NCBI RefSeq assembly: GCF_042647465.1
Contig: NZ_JBHRVN010000004.1
Reading direction: 5' to 3' (one strand)
Source: Wagnerdoeblera intermedia
GTDB taxonomy: Bacteria; Pseudomonadota; Alphaproteobacteria; Rhodobacterales; Rhodobacteraceae
DNA: 64,000 nt
The position numbers were made by a program, and so were the translations under genes. Positions 33,156-42,733 of this stretch are shown piece after piece. How positions within the stretch are numbered: position 1 is the stretch's first letter; each line of letters starts with the position of its first letter. The notes below the pieces were generated by a model that was given only the letters and a program-made list of their open reading frames with translations, did not search any database and had not been told where the DNA came from.

Positions 33156-33761
33156 TCAGGGGTGGTTGCGGCTGAACCAGGCGTCGATCGCGCCTTTGAG
33201 GTGCAGCCAGAGTGCCGGTGCCCCGCGCATGACCTTGGCTCCGACCCGGGTTTCAAGCTGCTCGCGGGTGACCTCAAAATCATTCCAGGTGCCGCCGTCA
33301 TTGATCAGGTTCAGCATCACCGGCTGCACCCGGTCGAGGGCTCGGGCGAAGCGGGCATCGGGGGTTTCCCCCTCCTCGAACTCATCCCAGAGCGCGCGCA
33401 GTTCCGCGGCTTTCGCCGGGGGCAGCAGGCCGAAGATCCGCTCGGCCCCCGCCAGTTCGGCGGCCTTTGTCGCCTCAGAGGCATGGGCCTGACCGGCGGC
33501 GGAGTGGATCGGCACATCGCCTGCATCGATCTCGACCAGATCATGGAGCAGCATCATCCGGATGACCCGATCGGTCGAGACGCCGGGGCCGGCCAGATCG
33601 CCGAGGACGAGGGCGTAGAGCGCCAGATGCCAGGAATGCTCGGCCGAGTTTTCGCAGCGGGTATTGTTGGTGATCCGGGAGGCACGGTCCACGAGTTTGA
33701 GCCGGTCGGCTTCGGTGAGAAAGGCAAGCCGGGCGGTCAGATCGGTGTCAGGGGCAGTCAT
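33156..33761 (-). CDS. HD-domain phosphohydrolase (YfbR/HDDC2-like)
   Basis: A 201-residue protein with the HD metal ligands in SAEHSWHLALYAL and MMLLHDLVEIDAGD and a later Asp region (ALDRVQPVMLNLINDGGTW). This matches the YfbR/YGK1 type that hydrolyses 5'-deoxyribonucleoside monophosphates. The ATG at 33761 was chosen over a TTG at 33791 because family similarity starts near it. It follows the small 75-residue gene on the same strand but is separated by a terminator. Confidence 0.88.
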   Translation of the reverse strand: MTAPDTDLTARLAFLTEADRLKLVDRASRITNNTRCENSAEHSWHLALYALVLGDLAGPGVSTDRVIRMMLLHDLVEIDAGDVPIHSAAGQAHASEATKAAELAGAERIFGLLPPAKAAELRALWDEFEEGETPDARFARALDRVQPVMLNLINDGGTWNDFEVTREQLETRVGAKVMRGAPALWLHLKGAIDAWFSRNHP

Positions 33762-33794
33762 CAGAGATATCCGGGGGGAGGCGGTCAGCAAAAA

Positions 33795-33817
33795 GGCCGC
33801 GCTTTCGGGGCGCGGCC
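33795..33817 (-). terminator. Terminator after the 75-residue protein gene
   Basis: GGCCGCGC pairs with GCGCGGCC over a seven-base loop. On the minus strand it is followed by TTTTTGC. Confidence 0.75.
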
Positions 33818-33828
33818 TCTGGAAGGGG

Positions 33829-34056
33829 TCAGGACTGGCTGCCCTGCATGCGCGTCAGTTCCTGGATCAGAAACTGTCGCCCGCGCTGCTCGGCGAGGCG
33901 CAGCCGGATGGAGGTGAGAAAAGCCTCCTCCATCGAAGGGGAGAGTGCGCCGATCGACAGAGCGACGCGCTCATAAAGCCGGTCGTCGCCGGTGGCCTTC
34001 ATGGCCTGAAAGACATCGGCCGACAGGCTGTCTGCGAGGTCCTCAAGCAGGGCCAT
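33829..34056 (-). CDS. Small conserved-looking helical protein
   Basis: A 75-residue protein, mainly alpha-helical (MALLEDLADSLSADVFQ, then LYERVALSIGALSPSMEEAFLTSIRLRLAEQRGRQFLIQEL), with no signal or membrane helix. The ATG directly follows the stop of the alpha/beta hydrolase (TGATATG), so the two are translated from one message. No function can be assigned; the context suggests an accessory to the hydrolase, which is weak inference. Confidence 0.65.
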   Translation of the reverse strand: MALLEDLADSLSADVFQAMKATGDDRLYERVALSIGALSPSMEEAFLTSIRLRLAEQRGRQFLIQELTRMQGSQS

Positions 34057-34057
34057 A

Positions 34058-34717
34058 TCAGCGGGTGGTCTCGGTGAGGCGGCGGCGGACGTATTCATCC
34101 ACATGAGCGATCATCGGCTTCATGTGCTGCTCGTCATCCTCAAAGAAGTGGCCTGCACCCTCGATCTGCGTGTGGGTGACGGTGATGCCCTTCTGCTCGT
34201 GGAGTTTATTCACGAGGGTCACGGTGTCTTTCGGCGGAGCCACGCGGTCGGCGGCACCATTGATGATCAGGCCCGAGGCCGGGCATGGCGCGAGGAAGCT
34301 GAAATCATACATATTGGCCGGCGGGGCCACCGAGATGAAGCCGGTGATCTCAGGGCGGCGCATCAGAAGCTGCATGCCGATCCAGGCGCCGAAGGAGAAG
34401 CCCGCGACCCAGCAGTGTTTGGCATTGGGGTTCATCGACTGCAGATAGTCGAGCGCCGCTGCCGCATCCGACAGCTCGCCGATGCCCTGGTCATATTCGC
34501 CCTGGCTGCGGCCGACGCCGCGGAAGTTGAAGCGCAGAACCGTAAAGCCCATATTATGGAAGGCATAATGCAGGTTATAGACGACGCGGTTGTTCATCGT
34601 CCCGCCGAACTGCGGATGGGGGTGCAGAATGATCGCAATCGGAGCGTCGCGTTCCTTCTGAGGGTGATAACGGCCTTCAAGGCGTCCTTCGGGGCCGGGG
34701 AAAATCACTTCGGGCAT
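34058..34717 (-). CDS. Alpha/beta hydrolase
   Basis: The 219-residue hydrolase of the short dienelactone-like type has the oxyanion region HPHPQFGGTMNN, LRFNFRGVGRSQGEYD, the nucleophile elbow GFSFGAWIG with Ser, an acid in NGAADRVAPP, and the catalytic His in EGAGHFFEDD. The substrate is unknown. The start was set at the ATG giving MPEVIFPGPEGRLEGRYH, the usual N terminus of this family in related bacteria; a GTG at 34753 is an alternative. It heads a two-gene unit with the 75-residue protein. Confidence 0.88.
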   Translation of the reverse strand: MPEVIFPGPEGRLEGRYHPQKERDAPIAIILHPHPQFGGTMNNRVVYNLHYAFHNMGFTVLRFNFRGVGRSQGEYDQGIGELSDAAAALDYLQSMNPNAKHCWVAGFSFGAWIGMQLLMRRPEITGFISVAPPANMYDFSFLAPCPASGLIINGAADRVAPPKDTVTLVNKLHEQKGITVTHTQIEGAGHFFEDDEQHMKPMIAHVDEYVRRRLTETTR

Positions 34718-34795
34718 GCGCGGGCTCACTGACTGATAAAGCAGACGCCCCACAGGGCGTGCCGCTGTGTCGCCCCCGGTGTCCGGGGCTCGCGG

Positions 34796-34832
34796 TTGAC
34801 GCCAGGCGGGGGCCTGCTTAGAATGATTCCAG
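34796..34832 (+). promoter_or_regulatory. SUF operon promoter with inverted repeat over the -10 box
   Basis: TTGACG (34796-34801) and TAGAAT (34819-34824) are exactly 17 bases apart, close to sigma-70 consensus. The -10 box is the left arm of an imperfect inverted repeat, TTAGAAT-G-ATTCCAG (34818-34832). Iron-responsive palindromes proposed to bind IscR are known upstream of Fe-S genes in Rhodobacterales; this site is a candidate for IscR autoregulation, which I infer from position. Confidence 0.65.
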
Positions 34833-34834
34833 AT

Positions 34835-34853
34835 GGCCGGAGAGCTTCCGGCC
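34835..34853 (+). other. Hairpin in the iscR 5' leader
   Basis: GGCCGGA pairs with TCCGGCC over a five-base loop, a few bases downstream of the expected transcription start and about 70 bases before the iscR ATG. It may stabilise the message. Confidence 0.4.
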
Positions 34854-34921
34854 GCTACAGCAATGAGTTAAGCGTCAGCCTGTCCGGCGTCAATGGTCGG
34901 GGGCGCGCAGCAGGAGCGGCA

Positions 34922-35383
34922 ATGAAACTTTCGACGAAGGGCCGCTACGCGATGGTGGCGCTGTCTGATCTGGCGCTTTATGCGGGCGAAGGCCGGGTTT
35001 CACTGGCGGAAATCTCAAAGCGGCAGGATATTTCGCTGCCCTATCTGGAACAGCTCTTCGTGCGGCTGCGCCGTGCGGGCCTTGTGGAATCGGTGCGCGG
35101 GCCGGGGGGCGGCTACCGCCTTGCGCGCTCGCCCGATGCGATCCGTGTCTCTGAGGTGCTGGAAGCGGTCGAGGAAACGGTGGATGCCACCCATACCGGC
35201 GCCGGCGCTTCGGGCGGCATGTCGGGCAGCCGTGCGCAATCTTTGTGCAACCGGCTCTGGCAGGGGCTGTCGGCCAATGTTTATGTCTATCTTCATCAGG
35301 TGCGCCTGTCGGATGTGATCGGCAACCAGCTGACGCCCTGTCCGGCGGTTCCGGCGCTGTTTCGGGTTGTGGATGAGGACTGA
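34922..35383 (+). CDS. iscR: Rrf2 family Fe-S regulator IscR
   Basis: The 153-residue regulator starts with the Rrf2 wing-helix MKLSTKGRYAMVALSDLAL and has SLPYLEQLFVRLRRAGLVESVRGPGGGYRLAR as recognition helix and wing. Classical IscR binds its [2Fe-2S] cluster with three clustered cysteines; here only Cys109 lies in that region and a second, Cys140, is distant. An atypical IscR lacking the triad is known from Rhodobacter sphaeroides, so cluster sensing is still likely. AGGAG precedes the ATG. It heads the SUF operon and should repress it when iron is sufficient. Confidence 0.9.
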   Translation: MKLSTKGRYAMVALSDLALYAGEGRVSLAEISKRQDISLPYLEQLFVRLRRAGLVESVRGPGGGYRLARSPDAIRVSEVLEAVEETVDATHTGAGASGGMSGSRAQSLCNRLWQGLSANVYVYLHQVRLSDVIGNQLTPCPAVPALFRVVDED

Positions 35384-35407
35384 GACCGCGGATTTGGCGC
35401 AGGTGGC

Positions 35408-35460
35408 CGGCCCCGGGGCGCTGCCCCGGACCCCGGAGTATTTTTCTAAAAGCCAAAGCA
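35408..35460 (+). repeat. Intergenic hairpin-plus-tail repeat, copy B
   Basis: CCCCGGGGCG-CTGCCCCGG forms a GC hairpin (GGGGC/GCCCC core), followed by the tail GACCCCGGAGTATTTTTCTAAAAGCCAAAGCA. It shares hairpin position and tail wording with 29351-29414. Located between iscR and the desulfurase gene, it may attenuate or process the SUF message. Confidence 0.6.
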
Positions 35461-35472
35461 GGGGCTGAGACG

Positions 35473-36522
35473 ATGGTCGCAAGGCTTTATCTGGACTGGA
35501 ATGCGACCACGCCTCTGCGGGCGGAGGCGCGCGAGGCCATGCTGGCGGCGATGGATCTGACGGGCAATCCCTCATCAGTTCATGCTGAAGGACGCGCGGC
35601 GAAAGCGCTGATGGAGCGGGCGCGGGGCGAGATCGCGACGGCGCTGGGGGCGGAGGCCTCGGATGTGGTTTTTGTCTCAGGCTCGACCGAGGCTGCGGCC
35701 ATGGCCTGTGCGGGGCGGGGGCTCCACTGCGCTGAGGTGGAGCATGAGGCGGTCTCGGCCTGGTGCGCGGCAGATCTGCCGGTCGATCGCGATGGTCTGG
35801 TGACGCTCAGCAATCCGGCCGGCTCTGCGCTGCAGCTGGCCAATTCAGAGACCGGGGTGGTGCAGAAGCTGCCCGCAGGGCTGGCGGTGGCGGATCTGAC
35901 CCAGGGGTTTGGTAAGCTGCCTTTTGCCTTTGACTGGTCCGGGATCGATATCGGCTTTGTCTCGGCTCATAAGATCGGTGGTCCGAAGGGGATCGGCGCT
36001 CTGGTGATCCGGCGCGGGCTTGAGATTGCCGCGCAGCTGAAAGGCGGCGGGCAGGAGATGGGGCGCCGTGCCGGGACTGAGAATCTGATCGGCATTGCCG
36101 GTTTTGCCGCAGCTGCAACGGCAGCGCAGCGTGATCTTGCCGCAGGACGCTGGCAGGAGGTCGAAGAATTTAGAAATATTCTAGACTCAGCATTGTCAGG
36201 CGGGGAAAGCGGGACTATTTCAGTCGGGCATAAGACAGCCCGCCTGCCCAATACGCTTTGCCTGGTGACCCCGGGCTGGAAAGGGGAGACCCAGGTGATG
36301 CAGATGGACCTGGCCGGCTTTGCGGTCTCGGCAGGTTCGGCCTGTTCGAGCGGCAAGGTGCGCTCAAGCCGGGTGCTGCGGGCGATGGGATTTGACGAGG
36401 CAGAGGCCGCCTCGGCCATGCGGATCTCTCTGGGGATCGGCGTGCAGAGGGAGCCTCTGTTGCGTTTTGCCGAAACCTGGTCGCGGGCGCGCGATAAGGT
36501 GCTGGCGCGTATGAAGGCCTGA
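35473..36522 (+). CDS. Cysteine desulfurase (NifS/IscS-like) in SUF operon
   Basis: The 349-residue class V PLP enzyme has YLDWNATTPLR at the start, the Schiff-base lysine in SAHKIGGPKG (Lys167) and the persulfide cysteine in SAGSACSSGK (Cys292). It should mobilise sulfur from cysteine for cluster assembly. It is shorter than E. coli IscS and distinct from the SufS enzyme at 43321, so the operon encodes two desulfurases. It lies 89 bases after iscR, across the repeat element. Confidence 0.92.
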   Translation: MVARLYLDWNATTPLRAEAREAMLAAMDLTGNPSSVHAEGRAAKALMERARGEIATALGAEASDVVFVSGSTEAAAMACAGRGLHCAEVEHEAVSAWCAADLPVDRDGLVTLSNPAGSALQLANSETGVVQKLPAGLAVADLTQGFGKLPFAFDWSGIDIGFVSAHKIGGPKGIGALVIRRGLEIAAQLKGGGQEMGRRAGTENLIGIAGFAAAATAAQRDLAAGRWQEVEEFRNILDSALSGGESGTISVGHKTARLPNTLCLVTPGWKGETQVMQMDLAGFAVSAGSACSSGKVRSSRVLRAMGFDEAEAASAMRISLGIGVQREPLLRFAETWSRARDKVLARMKA

Positions 36523-36621
36523 CCTGCCTCTGACGGGCGGGGCGGGATCAGGACGGGGCCGCTCAGCGGCCCGCGAGAGCGAATGAGGCTGCCACGGGCA
36601 GTCGGTGAGAAGGACGAAGAG

Positions 36622-38157
<1,536 letters not shown>

Positions 38158-38455
38158 AGACCGCTCCCCGCCGGACTTAGGTCTGGCGGGGCCCCGACAG
38201 GGGCCGTGATCCTGCACCGGCCGGATCGACGCGTGCCTGATCCGACGTGTGACTGCGGCGCGGGACTGGCTGGCAATTCAGTCCGAGGGGAAACGCGGCG
38301 CCTTTGCCGCGATTTTCATCAGGGCCCGGATCGCTGTGACAGTGGTGCAGGGGCGTGCCGGATGATCCGGCACATTGCAGACGGAAGATCGCCCAGGACG
38401 GGCGGAGAATGACAACCCGGGCGGGCTTCGGCCCCTGACGATGGAGAGAAACGCA
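38158..38455. other. Gap between sufB and ybjQ-like gene
   Basis: About 300 bases with no recognisable gene. A short GGCCCC/GGGGCC hairpin (38190-38205) lies 33 bases after the sufB stop without a T-run and may weaken readthrough into downstream genes. Confidence 0.4.
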
Positions 38456-38767
38456 ATGATTGTGACCACCACTCCCACCGTTGAGGGGCGGCCTGCACGG
38501 GACTATCTGGGCATCGTCACCGGCGAGGCCATTCTGGGGGCCAATATCTTCAAAGACCTCTTTGCCGGTATCCGCGATATCGTGGGTGGCCGCTCAGGGG
38601 CTTATGAAAGAGAGTTGGGCCGCGCGCGCAAAACCGCGCTGGCGGAGATGGAGGCTGAGGCGCAGCGCCTTGGTGCCGATGCCGTTGTGGGCGTCGATCT
38701 CGACTTTGAAGTGATCAACAATATGCTGATGGTCTCGGCCAGCGGTACGGCGGTGCGGCTTGGCTGA
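38456..38767 (+). CDS. YbjQ/UPF0145 family protein
   Basis: The 103-residue protein has the complete YbjQ fold: IVTTTPTVEGRPARDYLGIVTGEAI at the N terminus, LFAGIRDIVGGRSGAYERELGRAR in the middle and GADAVVGVDLDFEVI at the end. The family forms pentamers with proposed metal binding, but its function is unproved. GGAGAG precedes the ATG. It sits inside the SUF operon, and its stop overlaps the TTG start of the next gene, so it is co-expressed with Fe-S assembly genes. Confidence 0.85.
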   Translation: MIVTTTPTVEGRPARDYLGIVTGEAILGANIFKDLFAGIRDIVGGRSGAYERELGRARKTALAEMEAEAQRLGADAVVGVDLDFEVINNMLMVSASGTAVRLG

Positions 38768-39377
38768 ACTGCGCAGCACTGCGCGCCCCGCTCTGGCGGT
38801 GAAGCCGGTTCTGACCCTGCCTGAGGCAGAGGCGCAGGCGCTTCGTCATGCCCTTGAGGCGGCGCAGGTGGTGCTGGAATATGGCTCGGGCGGCTCGACG
38901 GTTCTGGCGTCAGAGCTGCCCGACAAAGTGATCTTCAGCGTCGAAAGCGATGCAGACTGGGCCGCGGGTCTGGGCGACTGGCTGCGGGCCAATCCCGGCG
39001 CCTCTTCAGTGACGCTGCATCATGCCGATATCGGCCCGGTGCGCGACTGGGGCTATCCGGCGGATTATTCAAAATTTGCAGCCTGGCCTGCCTATCCGCA
39101 TTCGGTCTGGGACCGGCCGGATTTTCAGCAGCCCGATCTGGTGCTGATTGACGGGCGCTTCCGGGCGGCCTGTTTTGCCACCGTGGCCCTGCGCAGCACA
39201 AAGCCGGTGACGGTTCTCTTTGATGATTACCGCGACCGCAAAGAGTATCACACGGTCTGCAGACTTGCTGAACCTGTTGAGATGATCGGGCGGATGGCCC
39301 GGTTTGAACTTTTGCCCATGACCCTGCCGCGCGCGCTTGCGGGCTGGTATGCCGGGCTCTTTTTCAGGTCGAGGTGA
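38760..39377 (+). CDS. Methyltransferase-like protein within SUF operon
   Basis: A 205-residue protein with a Rossmann-type methyltransferase outline: VVLEYGSGGSTVLASEL as motif I, VIFSVESDADWAAGL as motif II, then PDLVLIDGRFRAACFATVAL and VTVLFDDYRDRKEYH. Similar proteins are annotated as SAM-dependent methyltransferases, but neither substrate nor activity is established. The likely start is TTG overlapping the ybjQ stop (TTGGCTGA). Its place between ybjQ and sufC suggests co-transcription with the SUF genes. Confidence 0.7.
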   Translation: MAELRSTARPALAVKPVLTLPEAEAQALRHALEAAQVVLEYGSGGSTVLASELPDKVIFSVESDADWAAGLGDWLRANPGASSVTLHHADIGPVRDWGYPADYSKFAAWPAYPHSVWDRPDFQQPDLVLIDGRFRAACFATVALRSTKPVTVLFDDYRDRKEYHTVCRLAEPVEMIGRMARFELLPMTLPRALAGWYAGLFFRSR

Positions 39378-39496
39378 AATGATGAATTTCCCTCAAATTG
39401 CCTGGAACTCTCCCCAGAGCGGACCGATTTCGCCCGCGAACTGCCATAATTCATCTTCAATCCTTGTCGCAGAAAAAGAGACAGGGGGGGGAAACC

Positions 39497-40003
39497 ATGA
39501 ATCGGCAGGACGCTTTCAATGCCCGGCTCGCGCGGATCGCTGCGCAGACGGGAAACACCAATTCCGCGCTTTTCATCGGCATGGATCAATCCGTGCCCGG
39601 CGCGGCAACCGGGATCGGACGTTTGCAGGAGAAACCCTCCGGCAGGCGTGCGCCCGCAATCGCGCAGGTCTTTATCGCGATCCTCTCGGGGGCGCTGGCC
39701 TGGCTCTGGGCGCATTGGGTGGTCTTTCATCTGACCGCGCAACTCTCGCCCGAGATGCAGCTTCCCGCCGGTCTGCTGATCGGTCTGGTGGCCCTGGGGC
39801 TGGTGCGCGCCATTCTTGGCCTCAGCGGCTGGCGCAGCTTTGCGCTGCAGCTCCTCTCGATGATGCTCACGGCCGCGCTTTTGCACAATCTGGTGCAGTT
39901 CTGGCCCGAGGGTTTCCTGCTGGTCTTCGCGCCGGAATGGGTCTCGGCCATGATGGGCATCGCGCAGCCTGCGGTCCTGCCGGGGGCAACACTGCTTTTC
40001 TGA
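39497..40003 (+). CDS. Three-helix membrane protein within SUF operon
   Basis: The 168-residue protein has a soluble N-terminal 60 residues (MNRQDAFNARLARIAAQTG) and then hydrophobic helices at about 64-88, 93-112 and 118-140. No family motif is recognised. A run of Gs (AGGGGGGG) serves as ribosome site before the ATG. It lies 90 bases upstream of sufC. Its role in Fe-S assembly, if any, is unknown. Confidence 0.65.
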   Translation: MNRQDAFNARLARIAAQTGNTNSALFIGMDQSVPGAATGIGRLQEKPSGRRAPAIAQVFIAILSGALAWLWAHWVVFHLTAQLSPEMQLPAGLLIGLVALGLVRAILGLSGWRSFALQLLSMMLTAALLHNLVQFWPEGFLLVFAPEWVSAMMGIAQPAVLPGATLLF

Positions 40004-40093
40004 TCCCGCAGCCACTTCCGGCTGCCAGACAACACCAGGGGCTCCGCCTTCGCGCGGCTGCCCCTTCTTTCCGTTTCTCGAAAGGACCGTTCC

Positions 40094-40849
40094 ATGCTGG
40101 AAATCCGTAACCTGCACGTCAAGCTCGAAGAAGAGGACAAGCAGATCCTGAAAGGGGTCAACCTCTCGATCAAAGCCGGCGAAGTGCATGCCATCATGGG
40201 CCCGAACGGCTCGGGCAAATCGACGCTCTCCTATGTTCTCTCGGGCCGTGACGGCTATGAAGTGACCGAAGGTTCGGCCACCCTTGAGGGCGAAGAACTG
40301 CTGGAGATGGAACCCGAAGAGCGCGCAGCAGCGGGCCTTTTCCTTGCGTTCCAGTATCCGGTGGAAATCCCCGGCGTCGGCAATATGACTTTCCTGCGCA
40401 CCGCGCTCAACGCTCAGCGCAAGCTGCGCGGTGAAGAAGAAGTCTCGGCCGGTGACTTCCTCAAACTCGTGCGCGAAAAAGCCAAAACCCTGAAGATCGA
40501 CGCTGAGATGCTGAAGCGTCCGGTCAACGTCGGTTTCTCGGGCGGTGAGAAAAAGCGCAACGAGATCCTGCAGATGGCCATGCTGGAGCCGAAAATGTGC
40601 GTGCTCGATGAGACCGACTCGGGTCTCGACGTGGATGCGATGAAACTGGTCTCGGAAGGCGTGAACGCGCTGCGCTCCGAGGGTCGTTCCTTCCTCGTCA
40701 TCACCCACTACCAGCGCCTGCTGGACCACATCAAACCGGATGTCGTTCACATCATGGCAAACGGCCGCATCATCAAAACCGGTGGCCCGGAACTGGCGCT
40801 GGAAGTTGAAAACAACGGCTACGCCAACCTGCTGGCGGAGGAGAACTGA
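40094..40849 (+). CDS. sufC: Fe-S assembly ATPase SufC
   Basis: The 251-residue ABC-type ATPase has Walker A MGPNGSGKSTL, the SufC-specific GRDGYEVTEGSATLEGEEL, signature FSGGEKKRNEI and Walker B MCVLDETDSGLDVD (Glu then Asp), and the switch HYQRLLD. It drives conformational changes of the SufBCD scaffold. AAGGA precedes the ATG. Its TGA overlaps the sufD ATG by one base. Confidence 0.97.
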   Translation: MLEIRNLHVKLEEEDKQILKGVNLSIKAGEVHAIMGPNGSGKSTLSYVLSGRDGYEVTEGSATLEGEELLEMEPEERAAAGLFLAFQYPVEIPGVGNMTFLRTALNAQRKLRGEEEVSAGDFLKLVREKAKTLKIDAEMLKRPVNVGFSGGEKKRNEILQMAMLEPKMCVLDETDSGLDVDAMKLVSEGVNALRSEGRSFLVITHYQRLLDHIKPDVVHIMANGRIIKTGGPELALEVENNGYANLLAEEN

Positions 40850-42141
40850 TGTCGGCACTCCTGAAAGCCAAACAGGAGACCCTCGCCCTGCGTCTTGCCG
40901 CGCTTTCGCAGCCGGCGGGCGGCTCCTGGGTTTCCGCAGCCCGTGCTGATGCGCTGGCCCGTCTGCAGGCCATGGGTCTGCCGGGCCGCCGCGATGAATA
41001 CTGGCGCTACACCGATCCGGCCGCCTTCAACGCGGTCACCCCGGCGGCGGTCACGCCTGCGGCAGCGGATGCCGTGGTGCCTTTCGATGCTATTGAGCGC
41101 GTGAAGCTCTATTTCGTCGACGGCGTCTTTGATGCGGCCCGTTCGGACAGCCTGGAGCTGGCCGGTGTGGAACTCTCGCGTCTGGCGGATGTGGCCGGCA
41201 CCGACAGCCACTGGGCGGCAGAGCTTTACGGCAAGCTGGAAGCCAATGGTCAGAAGCCGGTTGAGCGTCCCTTCGCCGTTCTGAACACCGCTTTTGCGGC
41301 AGATGGCCTTCTGATCCGCGTGACCGGTCAGGCAGAGCGTCCGCTTTCGCTGATCTATGAGCAAAGCTCAGAGACCTCGGATGTGCTGCTGCACCATGTG
41401 CTGAAGCTGGAAGAGGGTGCAGAATTCACGCTGCTGGAAAACGGTGTTGGCGCTGCGCGCTTTAACTCGGTGATGGAAGTCGAAGTCGGCAAGGGCGCGA
41501 CCTTCCACCACGTGCGCACCCAGGGCCGCGACAGCGACCGCAGCGCGATCACGCATATCTTCGCACGCATTGGCAGTGAGTCGACCTTCAAGTCCTTCAC
41601 CATGACCGCCAATGGCACCCTGACCCGCAACGAGGCGGTTCTGGATCTGACCGGGGATGACGCTTTCGCCCATATCGCCGGGGCCTGCGTCGGTGATGCG
41701 GGTGTCAAACACGATGACACCGTCTTCATCATCCATGGTGCAGAGCGTTGCGAGAGCCGTCAGGTCTTCAAAAAAGTTCTGATGAACGGGGCCACCGGCG
41801 TCTTCCAGGGCAAAATCCTGGTGAAACCGGGCGCACAGAAGACCGACGGCTATCAGATCAGCCAGTCGCTGCTGCTTGACGGCGACAGCCAGTTCCTGGC
41901 GAAGCCGGAGCTTGAGATCTATGCCGACGACGTGAAATGCTCGCACGGCTCGACCTCGGGGGCGATCGATGAGACCGCGCTTTACTATCTGCGTTCGCGC
42001 GGTGTGCCGAAGCGTCAGGCCGAAGCGCTGCTCGTGCTGGCCTTCCTTGCGGAAGCCATTGGCGAGATTGACGACGAGACCCTTGGCGAAGAGATCCGCG
42101 GTCGCCTGGAGTCCTGGCTGACCCGTCACACCAACGACTAA
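40849..42141 (+). CDS. sufD: Fe-S assembly protein SufD
   Basis: The 430-residue SufB paralogue has an N-terminal helical part with GLPGRRDEYWRYTDPAAF, the beta-helix core with FTLLENGVGAARFNSVMEVEV, and the end KCSHGSTSGAIDETALYYLRSRGVPKRQAEALLVLAF, which includes the conserved His and the SufC-binding helix. It pairs with SufB on the SufC dimer. The ATG overlaps the sufC stop (TGATG). Confidence 0.96.
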   Translation: MSALLKAKQETLALRLAALSQPAGGSWVSAARADALARLQAMGLPGRRDEYWRYTDPAAFNAVTPAAVTPAAADAVVPFDAIERVKLYFVDGVFDAARSDSLELAGVELSRLADVAGTDSHWAAELYGKLEANGQKPVERPFAVLNTAFAADGLLIRVTGQAERPLSLIYEQSSETSDVLLHHVLKLEEGAEFTLLENGVGAARFNSVMEVEVGKGATFHHVRTQGRDSDRSAITHIFARIGSESTFKSFTMTANGTLTRNEAVLDLTGDDAFAHIAGACVGDAGVKHDDTVFIIHGAERCESRQVFKKVLMNGATGVFQGKILVKPGAQKTDGYQISQSLLLDGDSQFLAKPELEIYADDVKCSHGSTSGAIDETALYYLRSRGVPKRQAEALLVLAFLAEAIGEIDDETLGEEIRGRLESWLTRHTND

Positions 42142-42151
42142 AATCCTGCCA

Positions 42152-42177
42152 CGGCCCGGGTGCAATCGCCCGGGCCG
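42152..42177 (+). terminator. GC hairpin after sufD
   Basis: CGGCCCGGG pairs with CCCGGGCCG (9 bp, eight-base loop). There is no proper T-run (CGGTTTATAAG follows), so it is probably a partial terminator or RNA-processing hairpin within the operon. Confidence 0.4.
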
Positions 42178-42218
42178 CGGTTTATAAGACGGGCTGATGG
42201 AACCATGGAGCTGCCCCT

Positions 42219-42716
42219 ATGTCGATGACCCGCCGCATTCTCAGAAGCTGGCGCGCCCCCAGAGCGGTGATGCGCGATCTGCTGGCTGCGGGGCTGCGCG
42301 AGGACCGCGCCTTCGCCATGCTCTTCGTTGCCTCGCTGCTGATTTTCGTGGCCCAGCTGCCCCGCCTGGCGCGGCAGGCCCATTTTGACCCTTCGGTGCC
42401 GCTGGATGCGCGGATCGGCGGCGCGATGATGGGGATCATGTTCCTCTTCCCGCTGTTTGCCTATCTGATCGCGGCACTCTCGCATCTGATCGCGCGGATG
42501 TTTGGCGGTAAGGGCAGCTTTTACACGGCCCGGGTCGCGCTCTTCTGGTCGCTGCTGGCGACTGCGCCTTTGATGCTGTTTCAGGGCCTTGTGGCCGGAT
42601 TTATCGGCCAGGGCCCGCAGGCCATGCTGGTGGGCGGGCTGATCGCCTTCGGATTTGCATGGCAATGGGGCAATGCCCTCTCTGTGGCGGAAAGCGCCGA
42701 TGCGGTCGTGGCCTGA
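42219..42716 (+). CDS. YIP1 family membrane protein 1
   Basis: The 165-residue protein has about four to five hydrophobic helices (MLFVASLLIFVAQL, GAMMGIMFLFPLFAYLIAAL, VALFWSLLATAPLMLFQGLV, AMLVGGLIAFGFAW) in the Yip1 arrangement. GGAG lies before the ATG. A second YIP1-like gene follows after 17 bases; the pair sits between sufD and sufS. Function in bacteria is unknown. Confidence 0.8.
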   Translation: MSMTRRILRSWRAPRAVMRDLLAAGLREDRAFAMLFVASLLIFVAQLPRLARQAHFDPSVPLDARIGGAMMGIMFLFPLFAYLIAALSHLIARMFGGKGSFYTARVALFWSLLATAPLMLFQGLVAGFIGQGPQAMLVGGLIAFGFAWQWGNALSVAESADAVVA

Positions 42717-42733
42717 TGCCGGAAAGACTTACT

